From CAVQAH01 sp963784195 (GTDB lineage Bacteria > Acidobacteriota > Vicinamibacteria > Vicinamibacterales > 2-12-FULL-66-21): 64,000 bases of DNA. The notes below the pieces were generated by a model. It searched no databases, was not told where the DNA came from, and saw only the letters and a list, made by a program, of their open reading frames with translations. Below are positions 1 to 8,649 of this stretch, one piece after another (the first letter of the stretch is position 1; every line of letters starts with the position of its first letter). Made by a program: the position numbers and the translations under genes. Location: positions 124,001 through 188,000 of the forward strand of contig CAWARA010000030.1 in the NCBI GenBank assembly GCA_963784195.1, read 5' to 3'.

Positions 1-866
1 CCGTCCACTACTACACGGGGCAAGAAGCGGTGGCGGCCGGGGTGTGCGTGGCCCTGAACGGGAGCGACTGGATCGCGTCGACGCATCGCGGTCACGGCCA
101 CTGCATAGCCAAGGGCATGGACGTGCGGCCGATGATGGCGGAGCTGTTTGGCAAGGTCACAGGCAGCAACCGCGGCAAGGGTGGCTCGATGCACATCACC
201 GACGTCGAGCGCGGCATCCTCGGGGTCAATCCGATCGTCGGCGCTGGCGTCGCGCATGCCCTGGGTGCCGGGCTCTCGGCTAAGGTCCGCAAGACAAACG
301 AGGTCGCCGTGGCGTTCTTCGGCGAGGGCGCTGCAGGTATCGGGACGGTGCACGAGTGCATGAACATGGCAGCCATCTGGAAGCTGCCGGTCATCTTCGT
401 CTGCGAGAACAATGGCTATGCACAGGCGACGCCCTTCGAGTACGCGAGCTCGATCCCGCACGTCGCCGACCGTGCGGGCGCGTACGGCATGCCGGGAACC
501 GTGGTCGATGGACAGGACGCGATCGCGGTGTGGCGCGCCGCGGCCGGCGCGGTGACCCATGCGCGAACCGGCCGCGGCCCCTCGCTGATCGAAGCCAAGA
601 CCTACCGGTATTACGGCCATCACCAGAGCGACGATACGTTGCGGTACCGGCTGGCTGATGAAGAAAAACTCGCGCGCGATCGGGATTGCCTCAGTCAGTT
701 TCGAGCGCACATGGAGAACGGCGGGCCGCTGACGCCGACGGAACTGGACGCGATTGACGCACAGAACAAGGCGCTGCTGGATGACGCGGTCGAGTTCGCG
801 AAGGCCAGTCCGGTGCCCGAACCGCACGAGCTCCTGACCGATGTCTACGCGCCGGTGACGCTGTGA
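1..866 (+). CDS. Thiamine-diphosphate 2-oxoacid (pyruvate/acetoin-type) dehydrogenase E1 alpha subunit, 5' partial
   Basis: E1 alpha subunit of a 2-oxoacid dehydrogenase complex, which decarboxylates the 2-oxoacid on thiamine diphosphate. The reading frame is open from base 3, and the first visible residues (VHYYTGQEAVAAGV) match the family core, so the true start lies upstream of the window. The diphosphate/Mg-binding segment begins with GEG (about nt 321-329) and ends in CENNGYA, and the THRGHGH motif is present. Length and motifs resemble acetoin/pyruvate dehydrogenase alpha subunits such as AcoA. The stop overlaps the GTG start of the beta subunit by 4 bases, so the two are translationally coupled. 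The substrate (pyruvate, acetoin or a branched 2-oxoacid) cannot be decided from sequence, and no E3 gene lies in the window. Confidence 0.93.
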   Translation, partial: VHYYTGQEAVAAGVCVALNGSDWIASTHRGHGHCIAKGMDVRPMMAELFGKVTGSNRGKGGSMHITDVERGILGVNPIVGAGVAHALGAGLSAKVRKTNEVAVAFFGEGAAGIGTVHECMNMAAIWKLPVIFVCENNGYAQATPFEYASSIPHVADRAGAYGMPGTVVDGQDAIAVWRAAAGAVTHARTGRGPSLIEAKTYRYYGHHQSDDTLRYRLADEEKLARDRDCLSQFRAHMENGGPLTPTELDAIDAQNKALLDDAVEFAKASPVPEPHELLTDVYAPVTL

Positions 867-1909
867 GCACCAGGGAACTATCATTCGGCCAAGCCATCAA
901 CGAGGCGCTTCGCCAGGAAATGCGGCGCGATTCTCGCGTCATCGTCCTCGGTGAAGACGTGGCTGGCGCTGCCGGCCGCGCGCATCTGGGATTGATGGAC
1001 GCGTGGGGTGGGCCGATGCGCGCCACCCGCGGATTGATCGGTGAGTTCGGCGCGGAGCGCGTCATCGACACACCAATCGCCGAGATGGGGTTCGTCGGCG
1101 CCGCCGTCGGCGCCGCCATGACCGGTCTGCGACCGGTCGTCGAAGTCATGTTTGTCGACCTGATCGGCGTCTGTTACGACCAGATCATGAATCAGGCCGC
1201 CAAGATGCACTACATGATGGGTGGCAAGGTGCGACTCCCGATGGTGCTGCGCACCGCGTACGGCACGCGCGGCGACAAACGATCCTATGGCGGCGGGGCG
1301 GCAGCGCAGCATTCGCAAACGATGTATTCGGTGCTGGCGCATCATCCTGGTCTGAAGGTCGTGGTGCCGAGCACCGCGTACAACGCCAAGGGGCTGACGC
1401 TCGCCGCTATTCGCGACGACAGTCCGGTCGTGATCCTGGAACACAAGTTCCTGGGCGGCGCGGCGAAGGGTGACGTTCCCGAAGCGGATTACACGGTCCC
1501 GATCGGCAAGGCGCACGTCGCTCGAGCCGGCACGGATGTGACTCTCTGCGGAATCGGCCGAACGACCCACGTGTGCCTCGAAGCCGCGCAGACGCTGCAG
1601 GCCGAGTTCGACATCGACGCTGAAGTGATCGACGTGCTGACGCTCGCGCCGCTGGACGAAGCCACGATTCTCGAGTCCGTGATGCGCACCCACCGGCTCG
1701 TCGTCGTGGACGAGGACAACCCGGTGTGCTCGATGGCGCGCGACATTGCGGCGCGGGCGGCAGACAAGGCGTTCGACTATCTCGATGCGCCAATCAAGAC
1801 CGTGACCGCACCGGACACGCCTGTGCCGTTCTCGGCGGTGCTGGAGTGGCTGTACACGCCCCAGGCGGCGCAGGTCGTCTCGGCCGTTCGCGAGCAGCTG
1901 GACCGATAA
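863..1909 (+). CDS. 2-oxoacid dehydrogenase E1 beta subunit
   Basis: Partner of the preceding alpha subunit in the heterotetrameric E1. The 348-residue length is typical of AcoB/PdhB. The N-terminal half is the pyrimidine-binding transketolase domain (REL...QAINEALRQEM, the GEDVAG region, then a DTPIAEMGF segment). The C-terminal half is the transketolase C domain (DVTLCGIGRTTHV, followed by the EVIDVLTLAPLD strand). Translation starts at GTG 863 inside the alpha-subunit stop. The E2 gene follows 3 bases later, so these are one operon. No frameshift is seen. The function is secure at the family level; the substrate is open. Confidence 0.95.
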   Translation: MSTRELSFGQAINEALRQEMRRDSRVIVLGEDVAGAAGRAHLGLMDAWGGPMRATRGLIGEFGAERVIDTPIAEMGFVGAAVGAAMTGLRPVVEVMFVDLIGVCYDQIMNQAAKMHYMMGGKVRLPMVLRTAYGTRGDKRSYGGGAAAQHSQTMYSVLAHHPGLKVVVPSTAYNAKGLTLAAIRDDSPVVILEHKFLGGAAKGDVPEADYTVPIGKAHVARAGTDVTLCGIGRTTHVCLEAAQTLQAEFDIDAEVIDVLTLAPLDEATILESVMRTHRLVVVDEDNPVCSMARDIAARAADKAFDYLDAPIKTVTAPDTPVPFSAVLEWLYTPQAAQVVSAVREQLDR

Positions 1910-1912
1910 GCG

Positions 1913-3128
1913 ATGCCGCAACCCGTCGTGATGCCGAGCTTCGGGATGTATACGTCGGAGGGGACGCTGGTCGAGTGGCTCTTCCCCGATGGCGCGGAAG
2001 TACAGATGGGCGACGCAATCGCGGCGATCGAAACCGAAAAGGCCACAAACGAGATTCCCGCACCGGCGTCAGGGGTGCTGCGCCACGCCGCGCCCGTCGG
2101 CACGCTGCTCAAGGAAGAGGGCGTGCTGGGGTACATCCTCGCTGCTGGTGAACTCGATGCCCCGCGAAACCTCGACTTCGCTCAGGGTCATCATGAGCCT
2201 GTGGCCGGGCGAGCCCCGAGTCCCGAGTCCCAAGCCCCAGCAAACACTGGTTGGATCAAGGCCTCGCCCATCGCTCGCAGAATTGCCAGGGAGCACGGCC
2301 TCGACATCGCGACGCTGCGACCCTCCGGGCCCGGCGGCAGAATCGTCAAAGCCGACGTCTGCGCGGCGCTGGCATCAGTGCCGGGTGGCTCTCCACCCAC
2401 GCCGCAGGCAGCGTTCGGCGGACGCGAAGGCCTGCCGGAAGTGCGTTCGCGCGCAAAGCTGGCGGCGATGCGGCTGACGATCGGCGAGCGATTGAAGCGC
2501 GCCCAATCTACTGCGGCGTCATTGACGCTCGTGCGGGAAGTCGAAGCTGACGTGCTGGCAGCGGCACGTGAGCGCGGGCGCGCGCGTTGGCCCACGTTGT
2601 CGTTCGATGCGCTGTTTGTGAAGCTGTTGGCGGCGGCCCTGCACGGCCATCCGCTCAACAGCTCGATCGACGAAAAGGACAACACGCTCGTGCTGTTCGA
2701 GGACGTCAACGTCGGCGTGGCTGTCTCGGTGACTGATGGTCTGCTGGTGCCGGTCGTGAGGCGCGCAAACAGCGCGTCGCTGGGCGACATCGAGGCGCGG
2801 ATCCGCGACGCGGCCGCCCGTGCGCGAACGAACACGTTGACGAGCCGAGGACCTCGTTGGCGGGACGACCACGATCAGCAACCTTGGCGGATCGGGGATC
2901 GACGCGTTCACACCGATCCTCAATCCGCCGCAGTCGTGCATCCTGGGGATTGGACGAATCGTGCAGCGGCCGGTGGTGCGCAACGGCAGCCTCGGGGTGG
3001 GCCGAACGTGCGTCCTCAGCTTGACCTTCGACCACCGCGTGTGCGACGGCGTGCCTGCCGCGCAGGTGCTCGACCGGATCGCCGCGCTGATGAACGATGA
3101 GGCGCAACTTCATGTGCTGATGCAGTGA
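1913..3128 (+). CDS. 2-oxoacid dehydrogenase E2 (dihydrolipoyl acyltransferase), +1 frameshift near 2843
   Basis: E2 core subunit that carries the acyl group on lipoamide and passes it to CoA. Residues 1-80 are a lipoyl domain with the lipoylated Lys43 in ETEKATNE. Residues about 117-153 are the peripheral subunit-binding domain (SPIARRIAREHG...GPGGRIVKADV). The catalytic domain follows. The first frame runs on to 3100 with arginine-rich nonsense after about residue 310. Skipping one base near 2843-2847 restores the conserved end: EDLVGGTTTISNLGG, NPPQSCILGIGR and the catalytic DHRVCDG (nt 3030-3050), stopping at 3128. Corrected length is 404 residues, normal for a one-lipoyl-domain E2. The stop TGA overlaps the GAGGA ribosome site of the next gene. 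Confidence 0.9.
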
Positions 3129-3134
3129 GGAACC

Positions 3135-3968
3135 ATGGGTGTTCGTGACACAGTCGATCTGAATTCCATTGCCGATCTCGCGAGACGCGTCCGCAAGCAG
3201 GCGCTGGTGATGACCAGCCGCGCCAATGCGTCGCACATCGGCTCGTCGCTGTCGAGCGTCGACATCATGGCCATGCTGTATGGCAAGGTGATGCGCTACG
3301 ACCCCGCACGGCCAGATTGGCCGGAGCGCGACCGCTTCATCCTCAGTAAAGGGCACGCCTGCTCGGCGTTGTACGCGATGCTGGCCGAGTGCGACTTCTT
3401 CGGGCGCGAGTGGTTGGACACGTATTGCCAGGACGGCGCGCGGCTGGCCGGCCACGTCACGCACACGGGTGTGCCAGGCGTTGAGGTGTCCACCGGGTCG
3501 CTCGGCCACGGCTTGTCGCTGGGTGCCGGCATGGCGCTCGCCCTGAAGCGGGACGGCAAGCCGCAGCGCGTGTACGTCGTGATCAGCGACGGCGAATGTG
3601 ACGAGGGCTCGGTTTGGGAAGCCGCGCTGTTCGCGCCGCATCACAAGCTCGATAACCTCACGGTCATCGTCGACTACAACAAGATTCAAAGCCTCGGCCG
3701 CGTGAAAGACGTGATAGACCTCGATCCGCTTGCTGAGAAGTGGCGCGCTTTCGGCTGGGGCGTTGTGGAGCTGAACGGCCACGATCTCGAGGCACTCGAC
3801 CGCGCCTTCACCGCCTCGCCGCTGTCCCCCGGCCGTCCGTCCTGCATCGTCGCCCACACGGTCAAGGGCAAGGGCGTCAGCTACATGGAAGACAAGCTCA
3901 AGTGGCACTACAGTGCGCCGAAAGGCGACGAGCTGACGCAGGCGTTGGCGGAAGTCGAGAACGGCTGA
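3135..3968 (+). CDS. Transketolase, N-terminal (thiamine-diphosphate-binding) subunit
   Basis: N-terminal half of a split transketolase, 277 residues. The family segments ANASHIGSSLSSVDI, SKGHACSALYAMLAE and GSLGHGLSLGAGMALA are present, as is the cofactor-binding GDGE-like segment SDGECDEGSVWEAAL. It ends with a KGKGVSYME strand, as in two-subunit transketolases, and pairs with the next gene, only one base away. A GAGGA ribosome site sits just before ATG 3135. Split transketolases next to 2-oxoacid dehydrogenase subunits are often found in sugar or secondary-metabolite clusters rather than in the central pentose-phosphate pathway, so a specialised substrate is possible. That is inference from context. 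Confidence 0.94.
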   Translation: MGVRDTVDLNSIADLARRVRKQALVMTSRANASHIGSSLSSVDIMAMLYGKVMRYDPARPDWPERDRFILSKGHACSALYAMLAECDFFGREWLDTYCQDGARLAGHVTHTGVPGVEVSTGSLGHGLSLGAGMALALKRDGKPQRVYVVISDGECDEGSVWEAALFAPHHKLDNLTVIVDYNKIQSLGRVKDVIDLDPLAEKWRAFGWGVVELNGHDLEALDRAFTASPLSPGRPSCIVAHTVKGKGVSYMEDKLKWHYSAPKGDELTQALAEVENG

Positions 3969-3969
3969 C

Positions 3970-4914
3970 ATGAGAAACGCATTCCTGGCCGAGCTCTTCG
4001 ATCTGGCACAGCAGGACGATCGCATCACCTTCGTCACCGGCGACCTCGGCTACACGGTCGTCGAGAAATTCATGGAGACGCTGCCGAAGCAGTTCCTGAA
4101 CGCGGGCGTGGCGGAAGCGAACATGACCAGCGTCGCGGCCGGGATGGCGCTGAGCGGCAAGATCGTCTTCACGTATTCGATCGCCAACTTCCCCACCCTC
4201 CGTTGCCTCGAGCAGATCCGCAATGATGTGTGCTATCACCGCGTGAACGTGAAGATTGTGTCGGTGGGTGGCGGCTTTGCCTATGGGTCCATGGGGGCTA
4301 CCCATCACGCCATCGAGGATCTTGCCGTGATGCGTGCGTTACCGAATCTGACGGTCGTCGCGCCCGGAGACCCGGTTGAGGCGCGTGCTGCGACCCGCGC
4401 CGTCGTCGCGCACCAGGGGCCGTGTTATCTGCGATTGGGCAAGGCTGGTGAACCGATCGTGCACGATGGCCCGATTGCGTTCGAGTTGGGAAAAGCTATT
4501 CGTTTGCGCGACGGCCGCCACGCCACGCTGATTACGACCGGGGGGATGCTGAAGACGGCGACGCTCGCCGCGGACCGCCTTGAAGCCGCGGGCATCTCTG
4601 TGCGGGTCGTGAGCATGCACACGCTCAAGCCGCTGGACGAGCAGGAAGTGCTGGCCGCCGCGCGGGAAACGGGCGCGTGCTTCACGATCGAGGAACACAG
4701 TGTGATCGGCGGCCTTGGCAGCGCAGTGGCAGAGGTGCTGAGCGAAGCGGACTGTCCGAAAGTGCCGTTCAAACGGCTGGGAATGCCGTCGGCATTTTCA
4801 CCGCACATCGGCAGCCAGGGCTACCTCTTGAAACAGCATGGCCTGAACGACGAAGGCGTGGCGCGCACGGTACAGGCGACGTTGTCGGCCAGCACCAGCC
4901 GCGTTTCTTCATGA
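3970..4914 (+). CDS. Transketolase, C-terminal (pyrimidine-binding plus C domain) subunit
   Basis: C-terminal half of the split transketolase (314 residues). The pyrimidine-binding domain is at residues about 1-160 (FVTGDLGYTVVEKF, the NAGVAEANMTSVAAGMAL motif with the catalytic Glu, and GGGFAYGSMGATHHAIEDLAVM). The transketolase C domain follows (TLITTGGMLKTA, then RVVSMHTLKPLDEQ and FTIEEHSVIGGLGSAVAE). ATG 3970 is one base after the N-subunit stop. Its own stop overlaps the next ATG in the ATGA arrangement at 4911-4914. The gene is intact. Confidence 0.95.
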   Translation: MRNAFLAELFDLAQQDDRITFVTGDLGYTVVEKFMETLPKQFLNAGVAEANMTSVAAGMALSGKIVFTYSIANFPTLRCLEQIRNDVCYHRVNVKIVSVGGGFAYGSMGATHHAIEDLAVMRALPNLTVVAPGDPVEARAATRAVVAHQGPCYLRLGKAGEPIVHDGPIAFELGKAIRLRDGRHATLITTGGMLKTATLAADRLEAAGISVRVVSMHTLKPLDEQEVLAAARETGACFTIEEHSVIGGLGSAVAEVLSEADCPKVPFKRLGMPSAFSPHIGSQGYLLKQHGLNDEGVARTVQATLSASTSRVSS

Positions 4915-6198
4915 CATCGACCTCTCCGAGCCGCTCGATGCAGCGGCTCATTGCCGAGCTCTACCCGATCTGCCGCAGCATCACCGGCAATGGGCTTCGC
5001 AGCACGTTGCGGACGATTGGCGACCAGATCCCGCTGACGATCAGCGAAGTGCCGACCGGCACACAGGTGCTCGACTGGACCATTCCGCGCGAGTGGAACA
5101 TCACGTGACGCGTACGTGAAGGATGCGTCCGGCGAACGGGTGATCGACTTCCGCAGGCACAACCTGCACGTCGTCAACTACAGCACGCCCGTGTCGGCGA
5201 AGATGCCGCTGAACGAGTTGAAGCGGCATCTGCATACCCTCCCCGATCGCCCCGATCTGATTCCCTATCGCACGTCCTACTACAAGGAGGCCTGGGGGTT
5301 CTGCCTCGCTCACAACGAGCTGCTCAAGCTGCCAGAGGGTGACTACGACGTCTGCATCGACAGCACGCTCACGCCTGGCGCATTGACCTACGGTGAATGC
5401 GTTCTGCCCGGCGAGATCGACGATGAAGTGCTGGTGTCCTGCCATGTCTGTCATCCGTCAATGGCGGACGATAATTTGAGCGGCATTGCCGTGGCTGTTG
5501 AACTGGCGCGACGTCTGCGCACGCAGCCACATCGCCTGACCTGGCGTTTCCTGTTCATACCGGGAACAATCGGCTCGATCGCCTGGCTGGCTCGCAACGC
5601 CGATCGTCTCAACCGGATCAAACACGGGCTGGTGCTGTCGTGCGTCGGCGATCCGGGTGGATTCACCTACAAGCGATCGCGCCGTGGAGCCGCGAGCATC
5701 GACCGTGCTGTTGAGCATGTGCTGCTGCACTCCGGTAGCCCCCACCGCGTCATCGATTTCTTCCCCTATGGCTACGATGAGCGGCAGTACTGCGCACCCG
5801 GTTTCGATCTGCCGGTTGGCTGCTTCATGCGCTCGCAACATGGGACCTTCCCCGAATACCACACCTCGGCTGACAACCTGACCTTCGTCACGGCTGACAG
5901 TCTGGAGCAGTCGTTCGAGACGCTCTGGTCCGTCGGCCAGGTGATCGAGCGGGATCGTGTGTGCGTCAATCTCTCCCCCAAGGGTGAGCCGCAACTCGGC
6001 AGGCGCGGCCTGTACGAAGGGCTGGCTGCGGGGACCGACAGCCGGCAATACGAAATGGCACTGTTGTGGGTGCTCAATCAGTCTGACGGCTCGCACAGCC
6101 TGCTCAGCATCGCGGAGCGCGCCCGCATGCCGTTCAACGTCATCGTTCGAGCGGCCGACGCGTTAACGGTGGCAGGCCTGCTGAAGACCACGTCGTAG
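4911..6198 (+). CDS. DUF4910/DUF2172 M28-aminopeptidase-like protein with C-terminal winged helix, +1 frameshift near 5105
   Basis: The first frame begins at ATG 4911 (SMQRLIAELYPICRSITGNG, then IPREWNIT) and stops at TGA 5106-5108. The second frame carries DAYVKDASGERVIDFRRHN and runs intact to 6198. Dropping one base joins them into 428 residues, the usual family length, reading EWNIT-DAYVKD where homologues have EWNIRDAY-like text. Zinc-peptidase-like ligands are visible in SCHVCHPSMADDNLSG and GTFPEYHTSADNL. The last about 60 residues look like the HTH_47 winged helix of this family. Its exact biochemistry is not established. Members are commonly found in polysaccharide and natural-product clusters. 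The junction reads ACG TGA C, as in a prfB-type shift site. Confidence 0.85.
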
Positions 6199-6224
6199 TC
6201 CCTGGCTCGCGCGAACAGCTGTCT

Positions 6225-6602
6225 CTATCTGCGCCTGGGGGCGATCTCCTGCAGGGCCGCAATCAAATCGCTGGCAAGTAGACCGTGGCGGTACGCTTCG
6301 CGAAGCGTGCGCTCCGCGAGCTGTCTGGCAATGACCGTCTGCCGTGACGCGGACACCTTCGTAGCACCGGCCGCCACAAACGTCCCGATTCCCCGCTTCA
6401 CGTAGACAATCCCTTCCTGCTCCATCGTCCGGTAGGCGTGCTGGACGGTGTTTGGATTGACCTTCAGCTCCGCCGCCAGCGATCTGACCGCGGGCAGCGG
6501 CTCCCCTGGCTTGAGCACACCAACGGCCACACATCGCTGAACCTCGTCAGTGATCTGACGGAATACCGGGCGGGAGTCGTTCGGGTCGATGCTCAGCAGC
6601 AC
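6225..6602 (-). CDS. GntR-family transcriptional regulator, YtrA subfamily
   Basis: Short (125-residue) one-domain GntR repressor. An N-terminal winged helix covers residues about 10-80 (PVFRQITDEVQRCVAVGVLKPGEPLPAVR, recognition helix NPNTVQHAYRTMEQEG, wing YVKRGIGTFV). A short C-terminal helical pair follows, with no large effector domain, which defines the YtrA type. YtrA regulators normally repress an adjacent ABC transporter and themselves, but no transporter gene lies beside it here. Two palindromes directly upstream (6621-6640) are the likely autoregulatory operator. The start codon is GTG 6602. Confidence 0.92.
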   Translation of the reverse strand: MLLSIDPNDSRPVFRQITDEVQRCVAVGVLKPGEPLPAVRSLAAELKVNPNTVQHAYRTMEQEGIVYVKRGIGTFVAAGATKVSASRQTVIARQLAERTLREAYRHGLLASDLIAALQEIAPRRR

Positions 6603-6620
6603 GCCGGCATCTTATCAAAT

Positions 6621-6640
6621 TAGTGCACTAGGGGACTAGT
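6621..6640. promoter_or_regulatory. Probable GntR/YtrA operator (paired palindromes)
   Basis: A perfect 10-base palindrome TAGTGCACTA (6621-6630) is followed four bases later by the 6-base palindrome ACTAGT (6635-6640). The two boxes sit 19-38 bases upstream of the GTG start of the YtrA-type regulator, where a promoter would be. The TAGT/ACTA half-sites resemble those described for YtrA-family operators, so autoregulation is the simplest reading. Confidence 0.5.
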
Positions 6641-6651
6641 ACGGTGGGACG

Positions 6652-6741
6652 GGTTCAAGACGAGGGTTCAAGACGAGGGTTCAAAACGAGGGTTCAAAAC
6701 GAAGGTTCAAGACGAGGGTTCAGACGAAGGTTCTAAACGAA
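6652..6741. repeat. 13-bp tandem repeat array, seven degenerate copies
   Basis: Units begin at 6652, 6665, 6678, 6691, 6704, 6717 and 6729. The consensus is GGTTCAAGACGAG; one unit has lost a base (12 bp) and others vary at two or three positions. The array lies between the regulator promoter and the 3' end of the next minus-strand gene. Because 13 is not a multiple of three, it is unlikely to be coding. There are no spacers, so it is not a CRISPR array. Confidence 0.85.
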
Positions 6742-6786
6742 GGTTCGCGCGGGGTTCGGACGGGAGGTTCCGGAACGGGGCGCGGT

Positions 6787-8473
6787 CTACCGGCCGAGTG
6801 GGAGGGGGCGGCCGAAGGCGATGTCTGAGATTTGGATTTTGCCGGCGGTGCCGGGGGTGGCGTTCGTGAGGTCGATGACGAACAGCACGGATGTCGCGTT
6901 TCGGAAGTCGGGGGGCGAGGCGGAGGTGCGTTCGGCGGAGACGAAGTCGGTCAGCCGAAGGCTGATGCGGCGGGGGTCGGGCTCGACGTAGACCGAGTGG
7001 ACCCAGCGCTCTTCCCCGCCGAACCGGAGTTGAACCGAGACCCTCATGGGAGCGTTGGCGGACGCGGTGAAGAGGATGCGTTCGTATGGGGGAAGCGGCG
7101 GCCGGAGGGTCGTGACGGCAGCGACGTACTGGCTCGCGCGGACGCCGCTGCCGAGTTGGTAGCTCTCGGTGAATCCGGTGCCATCCTTCACGATCGTGGC
7201 CGTCGAGGTCGGTTCCTTCTCCAGCAGCCAGTCCACGTCGTTCAGCGCCAGGACGGTTTCGACGAGGGGTTCGGCCCCAACCGGTTCGGCAACGGCGGGC
7301 AGCAGGTAGATCGGGTTGCCAACGAGCCATGGCACCGGTGGATTTCCCGGCGCCCCCGGGGCAAGCACTTCAGGACGGCACGCGCCGGGCGACGAGACCG
7401 GCAGGCTCAGTTCTCCCGCTCCCGCTTTCGCGACGACGTCGCCGCCGCAAATCAGGACCAGCTGACCGCCAGGCGGCATGGCCGCACCGCACCGTCAGGC
7501 GAACGTCCGATTCGAACACGAGCGCATCCCCCATCGTGGCCTGCGTGTCACCGTGCGTGGCGCGGAAATCCAGCCAGGCCGGGCCGGCGATTGCGTCGAT
7601 CGATGTGAAGACACGCCCACGGCGGATCGCATCGAGCACGGCTCGGCCGTCGGCGGCTGCGGCGCCCGTCAGTGCGACATCGGGGATGGCTCGTATCGAG
7701 AACGTTCTGAAACTCGATCGGTAGGACGGGATGCTGCCGACCCACGGCCGCTGCGATGCGTCATCCTCGCGTGACATCAACCCGCCGTGCGCGTCGTGGG
7801 CGGCGAGCCCGACAACCGGCCGGACCGACGCGATGGAATCCCATCTCGACAGCAGGCCCGCCGGACGGTCGAGCAACGACGAAAGCGCTCCTGCCGGCCG
7901 GAACGGGTAATAAATGGCCGCACGCGCGAGCTGCCCCTTTGCCTCGTCACGCCACTCGCTGTCGGCATTCAGCCACTCGAGACCGTCGAAGGTCGAGGAC
8001 CAGTCCGTCCACGTCAGGCCATCCTTCAACGAGGCGGGGTGCGCGGCAATTCCGAACCCACCGAGGCGGCGGACGTCTTCGACGACCGCCGAGGGTTCCC
8101 CACCCAATGGAAACGGCGACGTTCGCATGTCCAGCGCGACGTAGTGGCCACCATTCGTGCTGATCTCGACGCCATCGAGACAGAGGACGCCGTCGATGTA
8201 CTCCGGTGGACTTGTCGGGCGCGTTCCATCGCCATGGTCGGTGAAGATCACGAAGCGCAGGCCGGCCCGCCTCGCGGCCCGTGCGATCTCCTGTCGTCCG
8301 GCCGTGCCGTCGGATGTCGTCGTATGGACGTGATAGGCGCCCGCGATTGTCCGCTGACCGATGTCTGCAGGGGCTTCAGGTGCGGTGAGCGCCGGCGCAG
8401 GAGGGCGTGTGATCAGCAGTAAAAGCACGACGGCGGCCATGATGGCCGCCGTCAATGTCAACGCCTTGCGCAT
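6787..8473 (-). CDS. CehA/McbA-type PHP-domain metallohydrolase, exported or membrane-anchored, +1 frameshift near 7480
   Basis: The N-terminus has one hydrophobic segment (TAAIMAAVVLLLLI), suggesting a signal anchor or signal peptide. The PHP domain follows, with metal ligands in HVHTTTSDG, FTDHGDG, GIAAHPAS and GLAAHDAHGG. The first frame ends in arginine-rich nonsense after DVRLTVRCG. Removing one base at the GG of 7480-7481 joins it to a second frame starting PPGGQLVLICGG, which carries the C-terminal beta-rich region to 6787. Corrected length is 561 residues. CehA-type proteins include phosphoester and carbamate hydrolases, but the substrate here is unknown. It lies downstream of metK on the same strand, separated by two large hairpins. 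Confidence 0.85.
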
Positions 8474-8512
8474 GTTGTAGGAATCGAGGCCGTGCGGGTC
8501 TCACCCGCTAGA

Positions 8513-8566
8513 GGCCTTGACCGACTCGATTTCTGAGTTTGTAAGTCAAGTTTCTCGGTCAAGGCC
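8513..8566. repeat. Inverted repeat, 12-bp perfect arms
   Basis: GGCCTTGACCGA at 8513-8524 is the exact reverse complement of 8555-8566, with a 30-base loop. It lies between metK and the PHP gene, both on the minus strand. There is no T-run on either side, so a classical intrinsic terminator is not indicated. Confidence 0.7.
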
Positions 8567-8602
8567 GTCCGCGCGTCAGCGCGGCGTTTTCAAACAATGC
8601 GG

Positions 8603-8648
8603 TCTAGCGAGGCGGAGCCGCGAAGGTCTGAGGCGCAGCCTCGCTAGA
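8603..8648 (-). terminator. Hairpin immediately after metK (11-bp perfect arms)
   Basis: TCTAGCGAGGC at 8603-8613 pairs perfectly with 8638-8648, beginning two bases after the metK stop codon. The loop itself contains partial copies of the arm. The position suits transcript termination or 3'-end protection of metK mRNA, but the following U-tract is poor, so Rho-independent termination is uncertain. Confidence 0.45.
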
Positions 8649-8649
8649 A

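Noticed and set aside
6652..6741. CRISPR array
   Set aside because: The repeats are 13 bp, directly adjacent and degenerate, with no spacers and no cas genes.
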